Assembly (NCBI GenBank): GCA_037176725.1
Contig: JAZBRS010000014.1
Location: forward strand, 74,444,501 to 74,508,500
Direction of reading: 5' to 3'
Origin: Posidonia oceanica
Taxonomy: Eukaryota; Streptophyta; Magnoliopsida; Alismatales; Posidoniaceae
DNA length: 64,000 nt
The notes under the pieces are model-generated. The model did no database searches and was not told where the DNA came from. It saw only the letters and a list, made by a program, of their open reading frames with translations. This document shows positions 44,287 to 55,700 of this stretch, one piece after another (position 1 is the first letter of the stretch; each line of letters opens with the position of its first letter). A program made the translations under genes and the position numbers.

Positions 44287-45711
44287 CTGCTGAGGAGGGC
44301 GGCTCCATGTTTACTGTTGCTGAGGAGGAGGGTGGCTCCATGTTGGCTGTTGAGGAGGAGGGTGGCTCCAGGCTTGCTGCTGAGGAGGAGGGTGGTTCCA
44401 TGTCGGCTGCTGCGAAGCCAGTATAGCCCTTTGATCGAATGGCCTGGGGGCAGGGCTCATCTTGTTGACGACCCTAGTCACTCCCTCTATTACTTGTGCT
44501 TTCCGGCTTTTCTTTGGCTCCTCCATGAATTCATGCAAGTTTTCTTTAATAGAGGCCGCCACTTCGTATAAAGCCGTAACATTGGGGCAGTAAGCATTCA
44601 CTAGCCCCGTCTTCATTGGTCCAGTTGTGTTTGCAATGAGGGTTTGGACCACTTGTCTCTCTAGAATGGTCAGTCCTGATCTGGCTACCATTTCCCGCCA
44701 TCTGTTGGCGAATGTAACCCAGCTTTCGCCTTGCTTCATGACCTCCTTGCTTAGGTCGTGGAAGGTTGGCTTTAGATCTATCTTGTGCTAGTACTTTGTA
44801 AGGAAGCTCTCTCTGATTTTATCAAAGCTACTGAGGTCTTCCTTGGAGAGAGTGAGAAACCAATCCATTGGCTCTCCTTCGAGTGGATAGAAGAACAGGT
44901 GTACCACGAGCCCCAAATCATGGAAATAGGGGACCGACTCCATTTGGAACCGCACCAAGTGACTGAGTGGGTTGGTGGTTCCATTGAACTTGGGAGTCTT
45001 GGGGTACTTGAAACCTAGAGGTAATCTAAATGGGGGGAACCGGCTCATGTCAAAGTTTGCCGAAGCCTGGATATGCATCCCTAATGCACTGAGCATTTTC
45101 CTCTTCTCATCCAAATTTGTTATCCCGGCTGATGGGGTCGGGACATGTGAATTGAAGGACGGATGGTTCTGCTGCTGATGGAGGTAGCTGTTGCAGAAAT
45201 GCTGAGGCGCGACTTGCTCGTATCACAGGGGGGATGCCTGGTGATAATGATGATCCGACCGAGGCTGATTGTCTGCCGGGGGTGGTTGGGGATGTCTCAG
45301 ATAGACTCCTTCCTTGTACTCGCCATGTGGCATGTAATTATGTTCCTGAATCAAGGGGTTGGTCCTTGAGTTATATGCTCCGTTGAGCGCTGTGCCCTGT
45401 ACTGGGTGGTTTGTGTCCGGCGGTGGGTTGCCATCTAGTCCCTGGTATAGATCTTCAGGGGGATGGTCCGCAACTGGCCTTCGTTGTCCTTCACCGAGGT
45501 GGGATGGCTGCTGGAGATTGTTTAGACATGGCCTCGTTTGGGCAGATGTCTCTTCACTTAAGAACTGGTACATGGCTCTGTACTGGATTGAATCTAGGTC
45601 TAAAACTTCTCCGGTGATTGGGTGGTAGATTGTAGGCTCCTCTCCCGAGGTACTTGCAGAGTCTGACCTCTCTCTTTCTGGCTGATCAGCTTCGTGTATT
45701 TGGTTCATCAT
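44287..45711 (-). pseudogene. F gag N-terminal part, cut by element D
   Basis: The frame from MMNQIHEADQPERER at 45711 runs to the D insertion. After a His/Pro/Asn-rich leader, the Retrotrans_gag-type domain lies at about residues 225-390: FRLPLGFKYPKTPKFNGTTN, PLEGEPMDWF, WVTFANRWREMVARSG. It ends in repeats of QQPTWSHPPPQQ. Two stops interrupt it: TGA near 45224 and TAG near 44788. After the insertion the protein continues at 30053. The 5-bp duplication 44287-44291 (ctgct) marks the joint. Confidence 0.85.
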
Positions 45712-45752
45712 CGCTGCAGCTTTTGATAATGAGATGGAATTGGCTTCAGGGC

Positions 45753-45809
45753 GTAATACGCCATAGTATCAGGTGTATAACGTTAGACGCACTAAATCAG
45801 GCATTCAAC
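45753..45809. repeat. GTTNNACGC block in F leader, upstream of gag
   Basis: The arms are gtaatacgc/gtgtataac and gttagacgc/gcattcaac, 42 bp before the gag ATG in sense. Confidence 0.75.
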
Positions 45810-45839
45810 GTCCCCAGTTATGTTCCTCCAACACTTCCT

Positions 45840-46012
45840 GTCTTCTTTTCCTTCTTTTCAGCTTTTCACTCTCTCTCTTTTTTTGATTTTTGCTTTTCTT
45901 TTTTTTTCTATTTTTTTTGATGATTTTTCTTTTTTTTTGTTTTTTTGTTCTGCTTTTTCTCTTTTTGCTTTTCTTCTTTTCCTTTTTTTTGTTTTTTTTT
46001 AAGGATTACAAG
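45840..46012 (-). repeat. Purine-rich (minus) low-complexity tract in F leader
   Basis: On the minus strand the segment is almost pure A/G. E has a similar tract at 61790-61925. The open frames inside it are poly-Phe artefacts. Confidence 0.8.
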
Positions 46013-46181
46013 TGCGAGGAAAGGGAAATTACAATAATTTTAATAGAGGTTCTTAAAAAAAAGAGTAAAAATAAATAGAGTTTCCCCAAACTGATACTGT
46101 TACTGTTTGGGTTTTTCAAAGTTTTCCCTGCTAAACAAATCACACCAAGGATCTAGAATATAACAGCCACACAAAGAATAT

Positions 46182-46237
46182 GTTAGACGCTTAATCTTCT
46201 GCGTACAACGTTATACGCAGGGATGTGAGCGGCCAAC
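46182..46237. repeat. GTTNNACGC block, two 28-bp units, F leader
   Basis: The arms are gttagacgc/gcgtacaac and gttatacgc/gcggccaac with two 10-base loops. Confidence 0.85.
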
Positions 46238-46950
46238 GCCCTATTTCAGAGAACTGCACAGAAACACTTTCAAACAGTGATTTAAGATTTTAATTTTGGT
46301 TTTCACTTTGAGATTAGTGTTTTAAACCTGCTGTAGCTCTCTGGGTCCCTTAAGGCTTAGGTATGGCTTTTTTTTTTGGATTTTCTAAGGCTTCTCATAG
46401 GATGGGTGAATATGATTGGTACTACCTCCTACCTCAACTCCTGAGGATGCTAGGGGGAGCCTGAATACACTTAGGTCCCTACCCCATAGAGGTAGAGCCC
46501 AGCATACTTGGGATTGATCAGGTCACTCATGTATGTATTCACAGAAGAAATAAACAAACCACCGAAAGGGGGAGGGAGGAATACAAGTCAAGGCTTGAGG
46601 TTCTAATTATCTTTCACTAAAAGGCCAAGGAAGAGGGAGGGCCCCTAGCAAAAGACAATGACAATACAAGTACCTTTTCTAAGCCCCTTGCAACAGAGGT
46701 GCTTGGGACCTAGATGGTTACTTATATAACCCAAGAAATGACACAAGTAATTTAGTTCCCATTGAGGGCCAGGCAAGTCATAAAAAGAAAGATGTGATTT
46801 TTTTATATTTTTTTTTGCAAAGCACTCACAGAAACTGAAGTTCCGGTCCCTACGGCAGAGCCGATCACCTCACACCTCAGTTCTTTGGGCCAGTTATAAC
46901 AGGGAAAACTAAAAGAAGTTTGAAAACAGAAGGGTTCCTGTTCAATAATC
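46238..46950. other. F leader, no gene seen
   Basis: This untranslated part between primer site and gag has short direct repeats around ggtccctaccccatagaggtag and poly-T runs at 46370 and 46800. No domain is found on either strand. Confidence 0.45.
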
Positions 46951-47006
46951 GTTGGACGCGAATATTGCAACGTCCAATGTTAGACGCGCCAGGTCACGCG
47001 TATAAC
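46951..47006. repeat. GTTNNACGC block, two 28-bp units, F leader
   Basis: The arms are gttggacgc/acgtccaat and gttagacgc/gcgtataac. It lies about 275 bp inside the primer site. Confidence 0.85.
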
Positions 47007-47279
47007 ATACTGACAGTATTTTCAGAAAAAAACAGTTATTTTTTACAGATCACCCCCACGCCCGAGAATCCAAAGAGAAGGGGGAGGTGATTTCAGTTAA
47101 TGATACGAAGAAAACAAACAAAAAGAGAATCACGACGCCTCAAAACACTACGAGGAATTTCTTCGCTTTTCTAAATTATACGAGAAAATAAGAAACTAAA
47201 ATTAAACTAAGAATGTTTGTTAGTGAAGGAGGAAAAAGAAAGAAAGGATTACTTACCTTGCACAGGGGCACTTTTAGCC

Positions 47280-47297
47280 GTCCCACTGTGATCGCCA
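47280..47297 (-). promoter_or_regulatory. Probable primer-binding site of element F
   Basis: Three bases after the 5' LTR the minus strand reads TGGCGATCACAGTGGGAC. It has the TGGCGA...TGGG frame of Tat-lineage sites, with differences in the middle. The matching tRNA was not checked. Confidence 0.6.
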
Positions 47298-47300
47298 GAC

Positions 47301-48701
47301 TGTGGATATGGGGTTTTTTGGTGAGGGAGGAGAAGATGGTGATGAAAGTGATGGCGAGATGGATGGTTCCTGGGGACGAAGAATGCCTCTTTTGGCTCCC
47401 TATTTTGCTCGCCCTATCTTCTCTTCCTCGAGGTTCCCCTTCTTTGTATCCGACTCCATCACTCCACGTGTGATGGAATCGGTGTGATCGCCACTCTCGG
47501 TTCGCTTTCGTCGGCCCTCGAGACGCCTTTGGGGAGATGTAATGTGGTTGCGGGTTCAGCTACCTTGGGACAATGCCAGCATTGCCCAAGGATGCCCGTG
47601 CTTGGTAAGTTCTTTCTTCCTTCTTCCTTCTTGTATGACAAACGTTAGCAAAGCAAAAGCAAGACAATACAGAAGTGGATTAATATGTGTAGCAATCTAT
47701 CTAGAATTAGTAAAAAAAGAAAGCAAAGGAAACGTGGTGAAATACGTACCCGAGGGGTTTGATCCCCCCGATTGCAAATGAAAGAGATGTATGCCTAGTT
47801 AACAGCACATGATCTTGGAATAAAAAAAAATGCTTGACTATGCTATGGAATTAAACAAATAATGACAGAAATAAAGAAAGAAATGTATGAAACAGAGTTC
47901 CCTTTGTCTATGCACAAGGTGCAAACCGTGTTAGCATGAAGCCAACAACGACAAAAGGATCCTCTAGCTAGCTCTCAGACTCTTTTCTTTCAAAAAAAAC
48001 TTCTCTTTTTGCTCTAAGTTCTCGAGGAGCTCACTTCTCTAAGATTTTTAATCTCAAGAGTATGTGAATTCCAAAAGCTTCTTAGCTCTTTTCCTCTCTC
48101 CAAAATCCGGCCCTGAACACTGTGGAGGTACCCATGCTTTTATAGAAGCAAGGGAGGAACAAAAAAGGACACAAATGCCAAGTCAGCAGAGTTTCCTGTT
48201 TCTGAAGTGTTATACACTGGAAAACCAGCGTATAACGTTATAAGCAAGAAAACTCGCATATAACGACCTCTGAGGCATAACTGCCAGGATCAAAGAAGAT
48301 TCTCCAATTAAGGAGTCCTTAAGTACGATTAAACTCGGCTTTGATGGCTTTAACCGGTCAACAGGTTCTAAAGATGGCAAAAACACAATTTTTGGATTAG
48401 GCCAAATATGGAAAGCTTTGGCTGACTGGGTTGCCACGTTGGACGCTGCAAAGCCAGTGGCCAACGTTGTACACGGACAATTCAGCGGACAACACCCTTA
48501 ATCAGTTTGCCTTTCAAATTTGATCAAGACGTGAAGAACACTCAGGTTGCCAACATTTGGGGCTTAAAAGGTATAGCATTTTGAACTTGAGGGGGACATT
48601 TAGCTCAAGCGAGATTTAGAAATGGATGGAGGGCCTCTAAGAGTGCTCTAATGCAAGGGACTATCCTAACATGAAGAGAGTGCCAAAACGGGGTATCTAC
48701 A
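47301..48701 (-). repeat. 5' LTR of element F
   Basis: In sense it runs from TGTAGATACCCCG at 48701 to TATCCACA at 47301. The TATA box is at 48144-48138, with inverted-repeat blocks at 48209-48264 and 48438-48493 upstream of it. It drives the minus-strand gag-pol. Its right flank continues as the promoter region of the G cassette. Confidence 0.9.
48209..48493. repeat. Two GTTNNACGC blocks in F 5' LTR
   Basis: 48209-48264 (arms gttatacac/gcgtataac, gttataagc/gcatataac) and 48438-48493 (gttggacgc/gtggccaac, gttgtacac/gcggacaac) are each exactly 56 bp. The second block lacks one 28-bp unit present in the 3' LTR. Confidence 0.85.
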
Positions 48702-48706
48702 GCTTC
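48702..48706. repeat. Right target-site duplication of element F (gcttc)
   Basis: It pairs with acttc at 10130-10134. The next base starts an inverted-repeat unit (48707). Confidence 0.8.
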
Positions 48707-48838
48707 ATTGTATGCGGGAACTGGGACGTCTAATGTAATACACACCATATCACGCGTTTTACGTTCAAACTAGCTTTCCAATGTTGGACACAAATATTTC
48801 AGTGTATAACGTTAACCACGCCAGGTCACGCGTTTAAC
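48707..48838. repeat. GTTNNACGC cluster of the G cassette, two blocks of two units
   Basis: Blocks 48707-48762 and 48783-48838 are 56 bp each, the inverted counterparts of 19781-19836 and 19706-19761. Arms have drifted differently from the F copy (for example gtaatacac/gcgttttac), but unit length is unchanged. Confidence 0.8.
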
Positions 48839-49338
48839 ATTTTATCAATGACTTAAGTTGCTGAACTTGGCTATGGCTCCCCTAAATCAGTGTTTGAGTT
48901 GCATAAACCACTTTTGTCGATCCCAGAGGCTTAATCAAGTTGGAATACACGTGTGAGCGCTTGTTTCGTACTTTTTGGACATCTAGGCCATTCAGAATCA
49001 TCAATTATGTATTTCATCGAGTTAATGGCTCGCTAAGGCGCCAACAACCTCAAAACTTGATTTTAAAGCTCGCAGGTGAAATCTTTCTTCATAACTTTGT
49101 CATTTACATATTATTTCACATGAATACGCTGGTTTCAAGTTAATTTGAATTAAAGGCCATTCTTTAACTATATTGGTCGCTTAAGTTCATTTTAACTCCG
49201 AGAAAGGTAATTCAAAAGAGATATTTAACAAGTTTGCTAAGTGCGTAGAAAATCTTTATCATTCAAAAATAAGTTTGTTGTTACAAGATCACCGAGGCAT
49301 ACCCTTGAGATACAAATGCTGACAAATACAACAACTAG

Positions 49339-52300
49339 CTAAGGAGCACTCTCTCCCTCACCCTCGGGAGCTGAAGGAGGAGCCAAAGAGGGAACTGTAG
49401 GAGGGCAAACCGAAACACCTGACGGAGCCCTAGAGACGAATTGGGAGTGGCAACTACCCAAACGGTGGCTCAACTCATGCGTCGGTGGAAGAGGGACTAG
49501 CTGCCCTAACCTAGCACCACTCATATAGGCGTGCTTCCGATAGTGTCCTAGCCCGACCTCAAGCTGTGAGATAACCCCCTCAGTGCCTTGCAAACTCTGT
49601 TAAAAGCAATCAAAATGTCAAATGCAAGCAAGGACAAAGAAATAAAAGGAGGACTGAAGCAAAGCCAATTATACCGCTTGAGTCCTGGTAACCTTAGCAT
49701 CCCTGTCTGCAACTCGCTGCTCCAACTCCTGGATCTAAGTAGCCTGAGAGGCCACTGTCCCCTCCAACTCGCTTAGTATCTCCACAGAACTGGCAGCAAT
49801 AAAGTCACCAACCCGTTCCTACAGCTCATGCTCTACATAGGCGACCTGTAGGCAGCTACATTAATATCAAGCACGATTTATTCAAAAGCAAAAAATAGAG
49901 GCATTCATATACCTTATCCTGGAGTCGAGAGATCTCCTCCGAATGATCTGGAGGAGGCACAGAGCTAGTCGAGGGTTGTAAAGAAGAAAGTATGCAGTTA
50001 CAATTTATAAGCAAGTTTTCAAAACTACAAAAATATAAAAATACCTGTGAAGTAGAGGCACGAAAGCGCTCGATCTCCCTTGTCAAGGAAGATAGTTGCT
50101 GGGTCAGGCCATGCTCCCGCTGAGCCTGCTCATCTCCAGCCTTGAGCTACAAAAGGAAAAGAAGCAAGTCAGCAAACTGAGTTGACAAGTTATAAAATGA
50201 AATTTAAAAGCTCATCGCTATCTCCAGCTTGGCACGGTATGACTGAGCCTCCGCCAGTAGGGCCGCTCAAGACATCATGGCCTCCCCAGGATCTGTGTCC
50301 CCCATGGGAAGGTTAGACTGCCCGAGGAAGTGGGTCCGGTAGAAGATCATCAGAGAGGAGAACTCAACGTCCATCCATCTGGCCCACGCAACCTCATCTT
50401 CCTCTGTCACATCCGTCGGAGTAGGAGAAGCATGACGAGCCCAGTCCAGCAACTGCGGGTCGTAGACATTGACCCAGTGACGAGCGCAACTGCCCCCACC
50501 TCGAGTCTCCCGCCAAACCTTGTGAGGAGGAAGAGGCTGAATCTGCCGACGCCCCAATTGTCAAAGCGCCCTACTAATCTGCTGGAAGTGGCAGTGGTTC
50601 CAGCAGTGGATCCAGATATCCTTGGCAAAAACGGCCCGATCACGGACAATCTCTGGGACATCCTCGTGCTCCCCCTCAGCATAGGGGCGCTAGACCACCT
50701 GAAAGGAGCAAAAGAATATCAAATAAATAAATAAGCAGAAGAAGAAAGGACATAAGGAAGAAAGTTACCTAAGCAGGGACCAGCAACTCAAATAGTAGAC
50801 GACCAACATAGTGGTTGTCATCCGCTGCCTCAAGGGCTTGCTCAGCATCAGCCCAAAACAATCCTCTAGGGAAGAGTATGCCCGTTGGAGGAACAGGAGG
50901 AGGAGTGGATCGCAGGAAAGTGAAGTGATCCCATGCCCACATCTGCATGGGAAACAAGAGTGTTCAATTAGCATATTATATCATATCATGCGGTATTCAC
51001 AAGCAAGCAAGCATACTATTTTACTTGGAGAAAAGGCAAGTTCCCGCCCAGCTAACAAGAACTGCCATCTGTGAAGCGGAAGAGGGCCGAGTACAAGTGA
51101 GCTAGGCTGGCTACTCCCCAAGTGTACTCTCCCACTCGATCCATATCAGCCAGAAGGGGCAAGAAGACGGCGGACAGCTTTGAAGAAGCGTAGGAAAAGA
51201 GGACCTCCCCAAACAGCACCAATAGAAAAACTTGGAGCTGTTGGTCAGCCTCCACACCTGGCTCAGTCACTGTCACTGCCAACACCTCGACCTGGCGGAC
51301 CGCAGAAGAAATGACCAAGAGCTGGCACCCACTCATAGCCACCTACCTACCTACCAGCTCCCTCATCATGGCAGTATAGTCCGAGCGAACCCGTCCAGTC
51401 ACCGGGCGGCCTGTCACCCAAAGGCCAGTCAACCGGGCCATATCCTCTAGCAAAAGGATGAACTCGCCCGCCCTCGTGACTATGGAGCTAGTCCGGAAGT
51501 TGTACCGCTCCGCAACCGCCTCTAGGAACATGGGTGGGAGGGGAAAGTCGGGAATGGACAAGAAATGCCCAAATCCCATCCATCCCAGGCGCTCCCGCTG
51601 AAAAGAAGCCAGCATATCATAGGAACAGCGGATCCATCCCTAGTAGCACCGAATCACTGCTGGAGCCCGACTCTACAAAAGAAAAGAGAATTGTCAAGCA
51701 AATAGAATAATCAAGTTAAATGAGGAAGAAATTAAAAGGAAAATTAGCCGTCCTCTCAATGCCAAAGTAGTAGTGGCATACTCAATCTGGGACGCATCCC
51801 TACGCAGTCCTGACGCCTGAACCTCATCGCGGGGAATCTGGGCCTGCCAAAAGTCCAAGGGATCCATAGCGCCACCCTCCACCTCCTGTCGAACGAAATC
51901 CAAAATGTTGCGGTACCAGGCGTCGTCCTCGCCAAACTGAGCAACAAGAGGATCGACCGGTGTCTCCTTGGGCATCTCCTCCTCTAAGGCCGTCTCCTCC
52001 GAGTCCTCCCCCGAGTCCTCCTCCCCTGAACTAGCGGAGTCACCGGAGCTCACACCTGGAACCGCCCCTACCTCCGCAGCATCGTCACCGGCAGCCCCCG
52101 TCTTTGCCACTACAGCCACGGCACCTGCAGCCACCACCTCAGCCTCCACGGCATCCCCACCCACTACCCCAGCTGCCACCTCAACCGTGTCACCAGCATC
52201 ACCACCCGCGGCCACCACCTCGGCCAGCGCAGCTCCACCACCCGCAACCCTTGTTTCGGCATCCACAGCCACCGCCTCCACAACCGCAGCGCCGACGGCC

Positions 52301-52458
52301 CCTGTCTCGGCCTCCACAGCCACCATCTCTACCACCGCTGGAATAGCTGTCGGAGCTTCCGATAGGACCTCCCCAGGCTCGCCGGGAGACGTTGGCCCGG
52401 GTTCCGTCCGGACGCGCTTCGCCGCTCGCAAGTAGAAGTGGGAGATACGTTTCTCCAT
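49339..52458 (-). pseudogene. G gene 1: PMD protein with coiled coil, multi-exon
   Basis: It is the minus-strand paralogue of F gene 1, with the same exon order. Exon 1 runs from ATG 52458 (MEKRISHFYLRAAKR) to about 51755, exon 2 from about 51672 to 51035, exon 3 from about 50945 to 50773, then several short exons to the last, about 49593-49339 (ends GEGESAP). PMD signature: RMGFG-type region GWMGFGHFLSIPDF, AERYNFRTSS, GEFILLLEDMARLTGLWV. Exon 1 is Ala/Val/Glu-rich with near repeats of VEAE, VAAGG and AETG words, read from both DNA strands as Ala/Pro/Thr-rich ORFs. Stops (for example a TAG just before the exon 3 donor) and altered splice sites show decay. Confidence 0.72.
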
Positions 52459-52581
52459 TTTTGAAAATACGAAGTGGGGGACTTTCGCCAAAATCAAGGA
52501 GTCGTCGCCAGAGAGAGGCCACTGTCGCCAGAGAAAAGGAAAAGAGGAAGAAGGATGCCAACCCACTGTGTAAAATGGAGG

Positions 52582-52588
52582 TTTTATA
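52582..52588 (-). promoter_or_regulatory. TATA box of G gene 1
   Basis: The minus strand reads ggtataaaacctcc 124 bp before ATG 52458. An inverted-repeat unit ends 9 bp upstream of it in sense. Confidence 0.75.
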
Positions 52589-52597
52589 CCATTCAAA

Positions 52598-52698
52598 GTT
52601 ATACACGCCAGCTGGGCCGTCCAACGCATCGGGAGGCAAAACGTTGTATGCGCTAAGTGGGACGTCCAACGCCCCAAGGAAGGCAAAGCGTTAAACGC
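52598..52698. repeat. GTTNNACGC units at G gene 1 promoter, third unit cut by LTR E
   Basis: Complete 28-bp units at 52598-52625 and 52643-52670 are followed by one arm, gttaaacgc (52690-52698), whose loop and partner arm are replaced by LTR E from 52702. Confidence 0.8.
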
Positions 52699-52701
52699 AG
52701 G

Positions 52702-55700
52702 TGTAGTAATCCCGGTGTTCAGATCGTCCATGCACATTGCCAAAGCTCGCGTGCACCGATCAGAATCAAGCTCACTATTAGCGGCTATGTCCGAGAAGGA
52801 AGACTTAACTCGAAAACATTTAAAAAAGGGAAAAGGGGAAGAAAAGAAGAAGATAAGACAAAACCAGAGTCGCCACCAAGTCTATTAGATCAGGAGACAA
52901 GGAAAACCGGGGAAATGCGTGAATAATCACGCAAAACCAAGCAAAAGATGCAATGCAAGGCAATGCAAAAGAAATGAGATACAAATGAATGCGAATGATG
53001 TGACTCGTGCCTAGGATAAGGGCAATATGGTCATTGCGGGCCAAGAGAGAGGGCAAGGACTCCTGTTATGTGCGGGGAAGGTGTTAGGCACCCCCGACAC
53101 GCCCGAGAATCGGTCTTTCTAGGCTTACGCTCGCATACGCAGGGAAATGCAGACTTTGAATGCCTAAGTGCCAATGAATGCCTATCTAAATGCTCAAAGG
53201 TGTGCTCTAAGTGATGGAATGCAATGCAAGAAAGTAAACGTGCAGTCTAAGCACTCAGCAACGCTGTCTGTGTTCCGAACCGGGCGAAACCTGGCTCGTG
53301 AGAACTCCAGGCAGTAAGCATCACTGCCCTATATGCAAATGCAGGCGAAAACAAAACAGCGGTGAAAATAGGCAATGCGGGCGACATGCGAGAGGAAACA
53401 ACGTAAAACGCGCAAAATGGTGCGAGAAGCGAAGTCGACACGTAAAACGATACAAGAAACGAGGTAAGGCCATAAAACAGTGCAAGAAACAAAACAAGAA
53501 GGCAGAACAGTGCGAGAAACAAAGTCGGTACGTAAAACGGCGCAAGAACGAAGCAAGAACGTGAAACAGTGCAAGAAACGAAGTCGGCACGCAAAACAAT
53601 GCAAAAAACAAAGCGGACACGTAAAACGGTGCAAAAAACAAAGTCGGGCACGCAAAACGGTGCAAGAAACAATGCGGCACACGAAACAGTGTAAGAAACA
53701 AAGTCAGGCACGCAAAATGGTGCAAGAAACAAAGCAGCACGCAAAACGGTGCGAGAAACAAAGCAGGCACGCAAAACGGTGTAAGAAACAAAGCGGCACG
53801 CAAAACGGTGCGAGAAATAAAGTCAGGTACGCAAAACGGCGCAAGAAACAAAGTGGCATGCAAAATGGTGCAAGAAACAAAGCAGCACGCGAAACGGTGC
53901 AAGAAACAAAATCGGACACGCAAAACGGCACGAGAAACAAAGCGGCATGCAAAATGGTGCAAGAAACAAAGCGGCACGCAAAACGGTGCAAGAAACAAAG
54001 CGGCACGCAAAACGGTGCGAGAAACAAAGCGGCACGCAAAATGGTGCTAGAAACAAAGTGGGCACGCAAAACGGTGCAAGAAACAAAGCGAGCATGCAAA
54101 ACGATGCAAGAAACAAAGCGGCACGCAAAACGGTGCGAAAAACGGACGAAATAGAGCGTGTAAAAGCCATGCAATGCGAATGATATGCAAAAGATGCTGC
54201 CGAAGTTCGAGAGGACTTACCTTGGAAATCTAATGCCTGATCTGAAATCTGATTGGTCCATGCTGAAGAGCGCTCCGCCGGGGTCGCCCAGGTAGCTTAG
54301 TTGAGAAGATCCAACAGCCGGATCTGAAGATATCCAGACTTCAAGGCAGGAGGCCAGAACAGGGGAGAAGATAAGATCTAAGTGTAAAAGGGGCCTAAGG
54401 GTGTGCAAAACAGGTCCTCCCACGTAAATGGGAGCTAAGAGTGCTCAGGTGTGTGCGAGAGATGCCAGATGCAAGAATGCATGAATGCAATGCATGTAGA
54501 ATGCAAGAAAAGACTTAGGGATGATTTTTCAGAAAACTGGGGACTTACATGCAATTTTGAAAAGATGGGGGTCTGAATGCAAGGATTTTGAAAGGTTAGA
54601 GGCTTTTATGCAAGGTTTTTGGGAAGCGGAGGGCCTAAATGCAATTTTACAAAATGTAGGGTTCAAAATGCAAATTTTCAGGGTAGCCATGCATCAGAGC
54701 AAGCTTTGGAAATCGAATGGTAAATCGACATGCAATTTTGAAATCAACAGGGTCTGAAATGCAACTTTCCAGCAAAACAGGGGTCTGAGTGGTCTGGGAA
54801 AGCAAACAGAGGCCTATGTGCAGTTTTTCAAACATGCGGGGTCAAAAATGCAATTTTATAAGCAAAATAAGCATTTAAATGCATGTTGTGCATTGATGAA
54901 GGACCTATATGCAAAAATCAGATAATATGAGGGAAATGATGCAATGCAGTAAGAAAAAGTGAAAAATAAAACCTAAGCTAGTAGATCAGAGGATTAAATT
55001 GCAAATAAGAACAGCAACAGGGGCCAGAAATGCAATATAGCAAGGTAAAATATAAGCATTAAATCAGATTAATATCAGTAGGACTAACATGCAATAATAT
55101 AAAACAAGAGGACTGGAATTTAAAGGAAACACAGAAGAGAAACACTGTAGAAGGACTAACATGCAATTAACTGATTTTTTATGTTTTTCATGCAATATCA
55201 TAAGATTTTAATCCGGAATTAAATGAATGATAAACGATGGCTGGACCTGAATGCAATAAACCAGAAACAGAGACCGAAAATGCAATTTAATAACAAAATA
55301 TCTTAGTAAATAGAAAATAAATGCACAGGACAATCACAGAATGACGGCCACTGTAGCAGTTGCTACCAGCGGCCGTCGAGGGAGAATGAAGGGCGTTGGA
55401 GACGCGCTGACCGGCGGGCGATGCTCCCCGGAGGCGTGCGGAGGTTACTGCAGCGTCGGCGACCCATGGCATGGCCTGAAACAGACCGGAGAAGACGACG
55501 GAGCTTGACAGAGAACATTAGAGCAGACCAGTCGATCGGCGTGACGTCGGTGAGATCTGAGGACAGGGCTGTGTTCCTGAGGGATGTGCGGAGCTGGGAC
55601 AACCGACGGAAGGGAGTTTTGCTGACCGAAGCGGCGAGGCAAGCCCGGGGCTCATCGGAGAAGACGGGTCAGACATGAGACGATGTGTTGTCGATCCTGG

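Larger units (their letters stand above)
10135..48701 (-). mobile_element. Element F: Tat/Ogre-type LTR retrotransposon with antisense PMD genes
   Basis: The termini are TGTRGA...TACA-type LTRs of 1427 bp (left) and 1401 bp (right), near-identical and in direct orientation. The coding strand is minus: 5' LTR 48701-47301, primer site about 47297-47280, gag from 45711, protease, G-patch, RT, RNase H, archaeal RNase H, integrase ending 23068, purine tract 11577-11562 and 3' LTR 11561-10135. Net length without the nested element D is about 24.3 kb. Between integrase and 3' LTR lie three plus-strand PMD genes, so they are antisense to gag-pol. The insertion split the promoter region of the G cassette, which the paralogue at 19260-20050 shows undivided. 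Many stops and frameshifts make it immobile on its own. Confidence 0.85.

Noticed and set aside
10135..48701. F reading in the plus direction
   Set aside because: The PMD genes are on plus, but gag, pol, primer site and purine tract all read on minus.
51968..52435. Plus-strand Ala/Pro/Ser/Thr-rich open frame
   Set aside because: It is the complement of exon 1 of G gene 1, whose GC-rich Ala/Val codons leave the opposite strand open; the same happens at 16068-16703 in F.
53480..54154. Long open frames in several directions across the acgcaaaacgg array
   Set aside because: The unit length and composition create stop-free frames; products are Lys/Gln/Thr/Arg- or Phe/Cys-rich repeats with no domain.
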